Shown: positions 45,511 to 57,075 of the stretch, in pieces | Layout: every line of letters begins with the position of its first letter | Position numbering within the stretch: the first letter of the stretch is position 1 | NCBI GenBank assembly: GCA_016859345.1 | Contig: CM029123.1 | Span: 2,207,501 to 2,271,500 of the forward strand | DNA: 64,000 nucleotides | Direction of reading: 5' to 3' | From: Istiophorus platypterus | Taxonomy: Eukaryota > Chordata > Actinopteri > Istiophoriformes > Istiophoridae | Program-made: the position numbers and the translations under genes | The notes under the pieces: generated by a model | Database searches by the model: none | What the model saw: the letters and a program-made list of their open reading frames with translations, nothing else | Told to the model about the DNA's origin: nothing

Positions 45511-46560
45511 CATAGTTTTTATTTTTTTCATCCATAAAAACTCTAGTGTGATTTATTCATTGTGCTTAGGATCACTGTCATGTTGGAAAATTCTTCTTTG
45601 GCCAAGCTTCTTGGTACTTGAAATACTAGAATCTTTTCAATCAATATCTGGCTATTAAAACATTCATAGAGCCATCTATTAATGTAATCTCCCCTATACC
45701 TCTTGTACTCATTTAGCCCCATATAAGCACATCCAAGCCTCAATGTTTCACAGTCAGCAGTATGAAGTCAGTGCCTTACTCCTGGCCTTGTCCACACCAG
45801 ACATGCAGGACCCTATTTGACCAATAAATGTGCTGCCAGTATTCATCAGGCTTCTTTTTATGTTCTTTGGCAAAGTTTAATCTTGCAGTTTTGTGCTTTT
45901 TTGAAGTCAGTGTTTTTCTTCTTGGACACCTTCTGGAGAGGCTGACTTCATGCAATATCATTTGCACTATCGGATCATTCACTCAAACATCAATTTCCAC
46001 AGATCATTCTTGTGCCAAGTCAGAAGCCCTTACCTGAATTTAGAGTGGTTTTATTTTTCAAGGGCAATTGCAGAAGCCACTGCACCCACTGTTAAGTTGG
46101 TAGTATGGCATTACCTGTATCTCCTGCATGTTCAGTAACTCACTGATGCTCTATTACCCTCTCCCATGTTTGTGAGGTCTAACAATCTGGTTTCTTACTT
46201 GTTTGGGGAGTTTCTTATAATGTGTAGCCATGTTGTAGTGGACAAAAACAAGGCCAAAGCTGAAAGAGCTGTGAAGTTAACAGATTATTTTATAAACTTG
46301 TTCATGCAGTTAGGCTTCATTGGAAATCACAGGTGTAATTAAATTTGTGGCTGTGATCAAAGGTAGACGGTCTCTTGTTGTAGTGGTCACAGATGTATTC
46401 ATTCCTTTGGTTTGACTTTGGGACCCATGTCATCTATCTAAGATATTTGTTTTTAATTATATATAAGATCACATATCCTACACTGTCTTTAATCATTTGA
46501 CATTGAAGTGATGTTGCACAAGGGCACACTCATTTTTGTTGTATACTGTATTCTCAGTAT
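45511..46560 (-). mobile_element. different Tc1-like element, minus strand, inactive
   Basis: Minus strand reads RRCPRRKTLTSKKHKTARLN then FAKEHKKKPDEYWQHIYWSN, the middle of a Tc1 transposase up to the WSDETK-type Asp motif. Further down, near 45590-45550, it reads IFQHDSDPKHNE, the second catalytic motif. Several stops. Different family from its neighbour at 43855 by sequence. Outer borders are estimated. Confidence 0.75.
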
Positions 46561-49500
46561 ACACTGTACTCATTCTTTGGTTTCTTATATTTTGGCACTA
46601 TATTCCAAGATGTACATACACCCTCTTAAACACTTTTACTCTCTCCCATAGTTTTGTGCTTTCTCATCTCTCTCCTCTCTCCTCCTGTCGCTTTTTGCAG
46701 GCATTTTGACCTCAAAAGCTGTAGAGTCTGAATTTGTGACTGCAAACCACCTAGTGTCCCCATTATCCTGCTCAACATCCACTGCTTCAATTATTATTAT
46801 TATTATTGGTCTTATCGGTTTAATTATTATAAGTTTCATTATTATTCTTATTATAATTATTATTATAAATCATCTTTATGTTAAACTTGCATGATGGCAT
46901 GGTCTTTTTCCTTTGACTTGTGTTTAAATGCCACAGTTTGTCCACATTTCCCCACTTTTGTTTTTTATATCATATGATGAAATGCAAGATTATATCTAAA
47001 TATGAGCTGACATTATTCTTTCTTGTTATTCCAGATATCTTTGCTGGTCTGCGTATAGCAGCTCTCTCCAACTCAGAAGCTCAGAAACCAGTACATGAGG
47101 AAATGTGTTCCAGGACAGCAGATAAACATAGCTGACTCTTGTAGTTCATTAGGTTGGACTACAAGAATTTTGTTGGATGACAACTATGACTGATAACTCT
47201 ATATATAACTGTACTTTTGAATCTGCAGTTTCCTAAACTGGACTTTAAATATCAATGACTATTAATTTTCTACTTGTAGTTCTTGTGTTGGACTACAAAT
47301 ATAGCCTGTTATTGTTTTTAAATCATAGTTTTTCAGGTCTGCCTCACTGAAGCTTCCTAGTGAAGCCCATGAAAAAAAAGCTGGAACCTTAACATGCCTG
47401 AATGCCACCATAGGAAAGCCATATATGATTTGAGTCTGATGGATGTGGACACTTTACATCCAAAGGTGGATGAATTCAGATTACATACTATAGAAAATGC
47501 AATTCCAGACCGGCTGGGTTGGATAACTGAAATCAAATCCAATTTATGACTTGCATAATCATAGGAAAAAGGGATAAATTTTATTCACTGATTGTGAGCA
47601 GGCCTTGGCAAGATGCCCTGTTTAGCTGCTACACTTCGCTGAAGCAAAACTCTTAAAGACCAGGTTCTGCCTCTGCTGCCTCGCCTCAGCTGCTTTAGCT
47701 TTATATGTTCAAGCTATAGATACTCTACAGGACCTGCAGCCTCTAGAGGAACCTAGAATTTTTCTTTTTTTCCTTTCTTCTCCCTAGTAGAGCACCTACA
47801 TAATGTCATTACATTACATTAGATGTATATTATCAATATGTCTATTCTTGCACTATGTAGACTTGCAAATTATCTATGTAAATTCTCCAAGAGATGGAAT
47901 AATATCCTCCTTTCATATATGAATTCATAACCCAGAACTTCTTGTCTGTGCACTGAAGGAGAGAAAAAATCATATGGTTTACTTTGAAAAAAAATATATC
48001 CTGTTGTTTATTTGATTTTAGTCACTTGGGAGCAGAGCCTGTATTGTAAAGCTGATATGGTTAACATGCTAGCAAACGCTTGCCTATTTAAACATCAAGC
48101 AGTTACACTGGAATTCATTAGTTTCTGGATACCTGACAAATTTATGTCACATTCAAATAATTCTTTTAGCTTGTCTTTGACCTCACATATTACTGGGTAT
48201 ATTTTATATGTAGAGACAATTTTATTGGGGGGTAATTCTCTTTGGAATTATCAACCCTTTCACGTTATCCATTGTTCATATACAGTTTATAAACTGTATA
48301 TATAAACCATTCAGGCAAAACAGTAACCGTTTTTTTAATGCTGTGGTTGAAAGATTTAATTTTGGTATATCAGGGGGGCAACAATTCAGAAAATCAATTT
48401 ATAAAATAAAAGCTAATGATAGCTTAATTGGTTTCCAACAGAAAATACATTTGAGAAAAAAAAAATCCATATGTGCTCTTCTGTTTATTCATAATAGAGA
48501 CAGTCATAACAGACAGAAGAAGTCAAATGGCTTTTGGTTCAAATTAAGTGTTTCTGTAGCGAATCTCTTTAAATGGATAGGGTGCTTTTGTAAATCATGT
48601 TTTAAGAAACAGATCTCTCTGACATGTTACTCTACTTGGACTCATCTCCACGTAATGAGATTTTCATTAGCAAGCTCTTTGAGAACTTATGTAGTGATAA
48701 AAGTCTGGCAACTGTTATGCTATTTCCTGCAAGTGATTTTTTGGGGAAATGCCTTTTTAACACACAGTATATTCTGATGTTTCCTTGCATCAGTTTCATA
48801 GTTTTCACCTATTCAGAAAAGGAAAAGAGCACTGTATATTTACTGCCAGGAGGGCATTAAGGTAAATGTAAATAGACGTTAGTGTTTATTACATTCCTTT
48901 GGGTAAAGATCCATTTTTTGCCTCACTGCCATAATTTTGTATATCATTCTCTTTCAGAGGCTGTTTGGCATTGAAATATATTTCTACTGACAGATGGATT
49001 TCTATGGACTATTAACTAATGGAAGAGTGGATGGATGATTGAATGAATGGGTCAGTAAATAAAAGATTGAATAGCTATTTAGACTGGTGGGAGAGGGATG
49101 GATGATGGATGGATTGATAGTTGGTTAGAATGCTGGATGGATGAATGGTGCATTGTTGAATAGGCACAGTAGAAGTATGAATGAATGGATGAATGGAGTG
49201 ACAGACATAAAAAATTTTTAACACTAACTACATTACCATCTGTAACAAAGTCAGAACTCAATTAAAGGAAATATGTATTGCTATTAATATGATTGTAAAG
49301 AAAAACAGTCCTCTTGAACATGCTGTATATTATGTTCATCATGATATGTTAAATGAAAATATTGTATCTTTGTAGGGAAAATATTTCAGTTGTATTGCTT
49401 CCAGCTGCAATTTAATTGCCATTTAACAATGCTATCAATTGTGTATATTGTATCTGTCATTGTAATGTACATACTGCTTCATTGTGATAATATGAATTTA

Positions 49501-49772
49501 CAATATTATTTTGTCACTCGTTTTTTTTTTTTAGATTTCAAACTAAATTGATTATTCCCAGCTTAACAAAGCATGTGAGACCTATGTAAGACAACTTCTT
49601 ATGACCATGTTACTTCCCTTTGAAAAAGGTATGTTCCTACCAAAGCAAGAAGAGCACTGCACTGTATATAAAATACTGTATAATCAGACAAAATCCTTTG
49701 TTATCAGCCACTACACAATTACCAGATGATTACCAGATTTTTTTTGGCTTTGTGACAGCATTTTCCTACTCA

Positions 49773-49773
<1 letters not shown>
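46561..49773. other. non-coding stretch with two orphan splice acceptors
   Basis: 46701-46894 and 47035-47135 each follow a strong acceptor and are open in phase 1 (see findings). 46791-46870 is an ATT-rich low-complexity tract. 48343-48777 is an open frame of 144 codons with no motif or splice site I recognise. 49020-49200 is a degraded GATG/GAAT tetranucleotide array. Confidence 0.45.
49020..49200. repeat. degenerate (GATG)n/(GAAT)n tetranucleotide array
   Basis: Interrupted units such as gatggatgattgaatgaatg and gatggatgatggatggattg. Common fish minisatellite-like low complexity. Confidence 0.8.

Positions 49774-49852
<79 letters not shown>
49774..49852. repeat. (TA)n microsatellite, about 79 bp
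   Basis: About 39 perfect TA units. Could extrude as a cruciform. Followed by a T/G-rich run. Confidence 0.98.
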
Positions 49853-49855
<3 letters not shown>

Positions 49856-50325
49856 ATGAGGTTTTTTGTTTTTTTTTTTGTTTTTCTTTTTGCTATTTTT
49901 GCTGTTTGCACTGGCAGAAAACAGCACTCAGCTAAAAACTGACAATACCAGCAGATGCTGCTGGTCTTCTTTTCAGTGATGGAATGGTTTATTGATGGAC
50001 TCAAAAATAGTTTGGTTTATATAGTTTAGTTTACTTATAGGGGGTATAGATACCCCAGAAGGTATCAGGGATAAAGATTTTGAAACTGAGTGTACACCTA
50101 GTGTAGTAAAATAAATAACCCTTCACACTCTTAAATATATTTATTGGATGTTAGAGATCACATTTTGGGTTTAACAGGAAAAAACCCAAAGTATATCCAA
50201 CTCATTCCAAAATCAAAACCCAAGAGGTTAATTTAGATGACTTAAGAACTGTTACAATTTTTTTTTAATGCTGCAATTAAATGTATGGCAGCATATGGCT
50301 TCTACGGCTCGAAAAAGAAAAAATA

Positions 50326-51879
50326 GATCAGTATCATATTATGATATGAAAAGTTTACTGTTGTATAAAGATGTTTTTTTACATTTTAACAAATAGTTAC
50401 ATATGATATTTTTTTATGTTATTATGACATACAAACTCATCAGATTATAACAAGAAACTTTTCATGTTATAACAAATTATTTATCTCGTTATAACATGAA
50501 ACATTTATTTGGTGGAACGGGGTTTCTTGTTTATTTTAGGACTATGTCAGGAATTTTATGTGTAATGATGATGTAATCAAATAATTATTTGGTATGAAAA
50601 AGGGGAAGGTACTTACTGTTTTAGCATGTTGTGATGTGTTCATGTTTGAAATAAACAAAAAAAACAAATGATAATCAGGCCCTGATAATATACAGTGTAA
50701 AATGACTTTTTAAAAATCATTATTACAGCCTAAATTCGTAATACATTTATAATATCTTGCTTTATTGGGAGGAAAATCAAGTTCAAGTGAAGGCTGCTAT
50801 GCTAAGCAACATTCTTTAATTACAGCCAGCTTACCTGTGCCGTTAGGACTGTGCTGTTGTGGTCCTTTGGTCAAAATATAAACTTTTCCTGCACCCAGCC
50901 ACTTGCAATGAAGGAGTCAGCACTACAACTTTTTGTGGTCATGTCGTATGGACAAGTGTTGTTAATAGATGACAATTTATCCAATAATGGTCCCCGCTAT
51001 CCTTGCTGGGCTTGTAAGGGTATGGTATCCTCTTATTCTGCTTCTGCTTCTTCAGTTTTACTACCCTCACTGCTATCAACGAGTAAAAAGTAAAGTAAAT
51101 TCTTTGCTGCTACTTTCACTGTAACATTCACTGTAAACAGCACCTCCAAATTAGTGTCCCAAATAATAAACAGACTTGACTGAAAAAGGCTGATTGTTGA
51201 CAGTGGATGATATTATGATAAGTACCCATATACTAGGTAGGATTTTGAAATGAGTTGGGATGTACAAATCCCACTGAGCCTTTGCATCAGTGGGCCATAG
51301 GACCATCAAAATAACAATACATTTTCATCAGCCTTCTTTACCAGTCCTCACTGTGTACCAGTCATTCAAGGTGCCATTGGGAGGCGTTATTTTTTCAGGC
51401 AAAGACTTGCCCTGCCCTGCTTCTGATTGGCTTACCCATATATTCTTCCCCTAACCCTAACCTATCAACCCTCTTTATCCCAAAGCCCCACCAACCCAAC
51501 AAACAAAGGCAACAAGTACTAGCTAGTCTGAGGTAGGCTAGGGGCAAATCTTTTCCCTGCTCAAATGAGAAGAAAAAATAAAGCGTATGAGAGCATGCTT
51601 CATGCATGTTCCTTGACTGGGCTCAAGCACCCATCACAACCAAGGTCCAGCCATCTTTGACCCGTCCCTGTGGATAAACTCAGGGCAGAATTTCTTTCCA
51701 AGTACAGCCCTGGGATACACAAAAGGAAGAATGAGTCCAACCATCAGGAGGTGGCATTGTTTCTCATTGCTCGAGGGGCACTGATATAGTGTGATGAGAT
51801 GGATATATCTTGTTATAACATTACAAAAAAACCTTGCTGTAATAATGAACTTTACATGCTATCATGTGATACTGACCCA
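50326..51879. mobile_element. DNA transposon with about 55-bp terminal inverted repeats
   Basis: The left end gatcagtatcatattatgat pairs imperfectly with the complement of the right end atcatgtgatactgaccc, and the similarity continues through about 55 bp. Just inside both ends are copies of gttataac-type motifs (tctcgttataacatgaaac, tcttgttataacattac). The interior of about 1.4 kb has one short open frame (50851-51093) that I do not recognise, and no transposase motif, so it is probably non-autonomous. Superfamily not assigned. Confidence 0.65.
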
Positions 51880-53257
51880 TTTTCCTTCATTTGATTTTCT
51901 TTTGCTTGCATGTCAGCAATAAGCTTCAAAATAAGTGCTATGTGTGCACTGAACTGTTAACTGTTAAGCAAGCACTGCAGTTATGGAGCAAAAGTATAAA
52001 GTGTTGAGGGGGCATGAACAAAAAACATGAGAGCAAATTGGATATCATTTTGGTATCTCTGGCCATCATTTCTGTTGGTTAGGATGACGCTGTACTCGGC
52101 TAAATGAACAGGAGGTACAAGGGGGCAAGACACACTAGCAGCCAAACAGGGTGTAAACAAATCTCCAGATTAGCCAAATTTATTTAAAAGCAAGAACTAA
52201 GTTGAATTATAAAATAATTACCGAAACCATCACTTGCAATCATCCATAACAGTTTACAAATTACCTCCTGCTTTCTCAGGTAACTGTGCATACTTATACA
52301 TTAGGGATTATTGTAATCACTGAGGAGGGTGCTTATTTTCAAATTTACCTTCAATACATTAGCAGCTAATCTGGCAAAACTGTTGGCTAGTTCCCAATCT
52401 GCCTGATCATCTGGTTTTCTAGTCTCACTACACAAATTTTCAACACTGTTGTCTCATTCCAAGATCTTTGCAATTTCTTTGATGAGTACAGTTCTAATAT
52501 AACCAACAGAACCAATGGCCAGAACCACAAAAATGAAACCCAAGTTTTAATAAAGCTTTGTTTTCCTTCAACACAAAGTAAAAGATAAGACTACAATTAT
52601 TAATATACCCAGAGCACAGCCCCCAGGCTCTCTAAGTCTTAGGAACGAGGTAGTACAATTGGAAGATCCATATTCAGAAATAACGTATCACAGTTCCTCG
52701 AACTCGGGGCTGGAACTGTTCTAAGGCCATGCAGCACTGGTCTGTTGTCCCTGCATTTAAATACTGTTTAAACGGTTTGCTTAGAGTCATGAAGTAGTCT
52801 GCTTACGGTGCAACCACTCCGCTCCGTATGTAAGGTCTTCCTTCTGTTGGCACCAGTCAGTCAGTTTTCACAGCATCGATACCATTTTAACTACAGTAAT
52901 ACCACTAATACTTATCCAGCTTGTCGGGATACATAGACAAATATCTGCTTCAGTTGAGGACTATTATAAAAGAAATTCCTATATTAAATGAATAAACTCC
53001 TATCTGACAAATGTTCTCCCATATAGCAGTTTAAATGTTATATTTAACTGTAGTTTCAGTCACAACTTTGATCATATTCTGGATGTTTAATTTTCCAATC
53101 TACATTGCAGTAAAGTCTTACAACCTGTTAATTTAATTTATCTCTACATCAAACTTAAGAATCAATGTCTATGACTTGTGTAACTAATAGTGTATCCCGT
53201 TGGCTTCTTTATTCTATCAGTGACTGATTTTTTTACAATAACATTGTATTGAGTTAA
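51880..53257. other. non-coding stretch
   Basis: AT-rich, no exon or element recognised. Confidence 0.6.
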
Positions 53258-53520
53258 ATGGTAAATGGACTGCACTTATATAGTGTTTTTCTAGTCTGAT
53301 TGACCACTCAAAGCTGCACTACATGCCATATTCAACCAACCAACCAACACACATTCATAAAGCCCTTTTTTTAATATAAGCAGCACTTTCTACACACTCT
53401 TACACTGATGATACATCAGGGCCATTTTGGGTTCAGTATTATGCCCAAGGAGACTTTGACATTTCAACTGGAGGAACTGGGAATCAAACCAACAACCTTC
53501 CTGAGCCATAGCCACCCCCA
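53258..53520 (-). mobile_element. tRNA-derived SINE, minus strand
   Basis: Plus strand shows the mirror of the SINE: aatggactgcacttatatag (tail), gaccactcaaagc, tgcccaaggagactttgaca, then the B box complement GGGAATCAAACC. Diverged from 1601-1874 but with the same order. Confidence 0.78.
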
Positions 53521-54254
53521 CAATTGGAGAATTTAAGTTTTATTTATTATATACCATATTTTCTCTAGGAACCATGAAATGGTGGATTTTTTCGCAATAA
53601 CAGTCATCACAATAAATACAGTTCCAGAATACAAGGGAAATTCTATGAAAACATTGGTCATGTGATTGCACATGGAAGTCTAGCTGTAAAATAAAGTCAT
53701 CTTAGGTTTGGCCATCTGCACTATCTGTTAGCCATCAGAATTTAAGTGCTCGTATTCTTAAGAAAAAAAGTCTAGTGATTAAATCCAAAAAATGAAAGAG
53801 GTTCCTGTATCATAACCTGAGGGGGCAGGAGGCAGCTAAATCAGCCTTTTTTTGAGGACAAGACAAGATAATTCCTTTCACATGGATCAGCAAAGTTTCA
53901 GTCCATCAAAAAAACATTGTAATGCAGCAGCTTCACCTGATGCTATACCATCTGTCAACAAAGTGATCACGGCTACAATTTTCCATGATTAAGACTTCTG
54001 TTAAAAAGTTGGTATTAACTAGAATGGTGTTTAGCTTAAAAAAAGTTGGTCACTGTTTCTCTGTCTCTTACTATTATTCTATGATACGACATAGAGCTCA
54101 AATGAAAAGTCTAGGTGAAGAAGGAAATCTCTCAAGGCAACATTTCATTTTTTGATTCAGGAGAATAAAAGGACTAGTGTGGATAGCAGCAGACTTGCTC
54201 TGTTGTGTAGATAAAATATGCTTGTTAATACTGTTCTGAAGGTGGAGGTCAACA

Positions 54255-54446
54255 CTAATTGCCAATGCCTTTATTCTTGTGATGGGAGCTGTGGTTGTCA
54301 TAGTAATCTCCATGGTACTCGTCCTCCTGGAACTCGACCTGATAGTCACTACTGCTGATCTCACAGCTGTTGGTTCCATTGCCCTGACTGCCACTAGTGT
54401 GGATGACAGGCTATTTTGGTGGGGCACAGTACTTGGGGCTGTACAC
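54255..54446 (-). pseudogene. orphan coding-like fragment with in-frame stop
   Basis: On the minus strand a plausible acceptor (gtgttgacag) is followed by VYSPKYCAPPK, a TAG at 54413-54411, then 51 open codons ending in TAG at 54257-54255. They include SGSQGNGTNSCEISSSDYQV then EFQEDEYHGDYYDNHSSHHK and NKGIGN. The acidic, Tyr-rich text does not look like chance AT-rich translation, and local GC is higher than around it. It could be a dead terminal exon of a minus-strand gene, or a real exon that begins after the stop (another AG at 54397-54396). I do not recognise the protein. The longer frame in another register across the same bases (54098-54520) looks like a shadow. Confidence 0.4.
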
Positions 54447-54617
54447 CTGTCAACACAGACTGTACACACTAATACCCAAATGAGATAATGTAGCACAGAG
54501 CCTGGTGTAGTACACTCCATTCAAGTTTCAGCTGCTTCAGGCCCCCTGAAAACCTAGACCTGGGGGATAGTGCGCTGTGTTTTGTTTGACAACTAAAAAT
54601 ATTGTTTAGTTGTGTAT

Positions 54618-54660
54618 ATTTTGTTTAACAACTAAGTTTTGTTTAGTTGTTAAACAAAAT
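54618..54660. repeat. perfect 18-bp inverted repeat
   Basis: Arms 54618-54635 and 54643-54660 are exact complements with a 7-nt loop (gttttgt). Related half-repeats (tgtttgacaactaa, tgtttagttgt) occur at 54580-54612. May be a small foldback element. Confidence 0.95.
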
Positions 54661-57075
54661 TTCTAATACAATTGGCTACAGGACAACTGAAGTCTTCAAG
54701 CTATTAAAACTGCCACTCATCATCGGTGAAAAACAGACAAAGGATTTGTTGGTTGAACATGATGACCGCAATGGATACTGTAACCATATAACCACAATAA
54801 TAACCATAATGACTAGTAACAATATAAAAAAACAATAATAACAACCACCATGAACATTTGATATCACATTTATGAGCATATATTATAACTATGTAACATA
54901 TAATATACATTTTATTGATAATATAACTTAGAATAACTAGTTTATTTCTTGATAAAAAGTCTGTGTCAGCACTTCCTTGTGGCTAAAAAACAAGAGTTCA
55001 GTGTCATTGTGCTAAAGGCAAGGCTCTCCTCCTGACAACCAAGCCCACCAAGAAGGAAGAATATTACCCCACTAAACCCCAGTAGCAGGCCAAACTTGAT
55101 TTAGATTTAAACTTGCACTTGTTTTAGGGCACCACCTTATATCTTATAGAACGAAAATATATAAAACTGAAGGCAGAACTACAAAGGGTTAATATACCAA
55201 AATGTGTGAAAGTGCAAAATGTGCCGTGTGGCCTCATCGAAGTGTAGGTTGTGGGTCTCTTTATCAACTGGATATTGGCACTGACTTTTGACTTTCATTG
55301 ACTTTCAAACATTTGTGAAGTAATGTTAATTATGTAGCTGAACAGTTAAATAACTATTACTTTAACTATAATATTGTTAAACAACTTAATTTTTTCTATT
55401 CTTTTACTGTGTATTCATTATTATAATTACTATTTTATAGTAATTTCCACTTTTTACCTCCTCATTCCTAACTGTGTGTTGAGCAATTGTAACAGCAATT
55501 TCCCTATGGGGATTAATAGTTTTTTCTGACTCTGATTATGAAATTTTGTACGATATAAATACAACTAAATATGCTGTTATTTAAGGAGATGTGTGGTTAA
55601 TATGAAGATCCCAGCTGACAGCAAAAGCACTAGTGCTGATAAACTCTATTAGATTCTGTTCAGATCTATCTGCTTATTTTACAACTTTAGATTGGTTTTC
55701 ATAAATATGTCAGACATATTAACAAATATGAGCAGTTAAACAATCAAAAAGGTTTTAAACTGACCAATAGTTTGGTCAGATTGTCTAAACCTTTTTATTT
55801 GGAGGTAAAACTGAATGTAAATGCGCTCAAATTTTGCTAAAAATCCCAAGTTGTACAGGAAAATTGCTCACAACTAAAGCAAGAACCAAAGATATAAGTT
55901 CAACTGTTCAACTGTGAGGCTGCAAGTGTTTCTGCTATCATCTGATTATTTTTAATGCTGTTGCTCCATTCTGAGATCTCAACAATTACTAATGTAGATA
56001 CTATGCTTTCAACGCTCTCAGAACTAATGGCTAAAGATATGAAAATAAAACACCCTCATGCAATAAACCATAGCAATGTTTCTATGTTAGCCTGACCAAA
56101 ACTTGATATATCTTGACTCTTTCGTGACGTTAGCACTAATCATTACTATTTTACTGATTTATATTTAGACATTTCCTTTCTCATCAGTAACCTATGATTT
56201 ATGACAAAACCTGTTTCGATTTTGTGAAACATGAGCAAAGTATTCACTGACTTTTGCTTTTTCACACATCCAAAATTACCCTAAGCTGATTGCACAAAGG
56301 GAAGGTTACCTCCTTGATATTTATATGGCCTGAAACCCCTAAAATGAAAGGAAATAAGTCAGCTCAAGGTGTCTTATGCTGACATGTTATACTGATGGTG
56401 GAAGGGGTAGAACTACCCATTAGAGACAAAGAAACAAAGTACAGGATTTAGTCTTTCCCATTATTTACATAGGGATAATATTAAATGATATCAATTAAAC
56501 ATTTGTATTATGTGTTAAACATTATGAGCTCAAAGTGGCGTTTTATCCTGTCCTACCAAAACTGAAATAGCAGCCGAGAGTAGCTATGAAGACTTAGACT
56601 TAGACTTTGAAATTTCCACAATGTGATGTAATATCAGATTAGTAATCTTCAATTACTGATGACAATTAAAAGAACAATACTTGTATATACTGTATACAAT
56701 TTACCAACTGGGTACAAATTCACACATGGCAACACATTATTGAACATCAACTCATCACCAAGCAAAAAAAAAGAAACAAACTGACAACATGTACCAATCA
56801 GTGAGTAGGTGAAGTTTCCTAGTCAGATCTACCGGAGCTGTATCCCAGCAACTACCTAGGAACAGTGACAGCCTCATTTTCATTGGTCAAACTTTCACAC
56901 ATCTACCCCGAGAGTTTCAGCAGTTGTAACTTTGAACACACAACAGAAAGTCCATTGGCATATGGACTAAGGGATTCTGATCAACTGGCCAACAGGTCAC
57001 ACATATTCCTTGCCATGGACCTTTATGGCTGCTGATCGGATGTGTCCTCCAGGAAGTCTTTGAGACCCTTCTGCC
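54661..57075. other. non-coding AT-rich stretch
   Basis: No exon seen. 55440-55550 ends with gcaatttccctatggggatt and a TCTGA-rich tail (tctgactctgatta), a pattern common at the 3' end of fish retroposons. This is probably a short old insertion. Confidence 0.5.

Noticed and set aside
48343..48777. 144-codon plus-strand frame
   Set aside because: No recognisable motif, no splice sites that fit, and base composition like the surrounding AT-rich DNA.
54098..54520. 140-codon minus-strand frame
   Set aside because: Its text is less protein-like than the alternative frame at 54255-54446; it looks like a shadow of that fragment.
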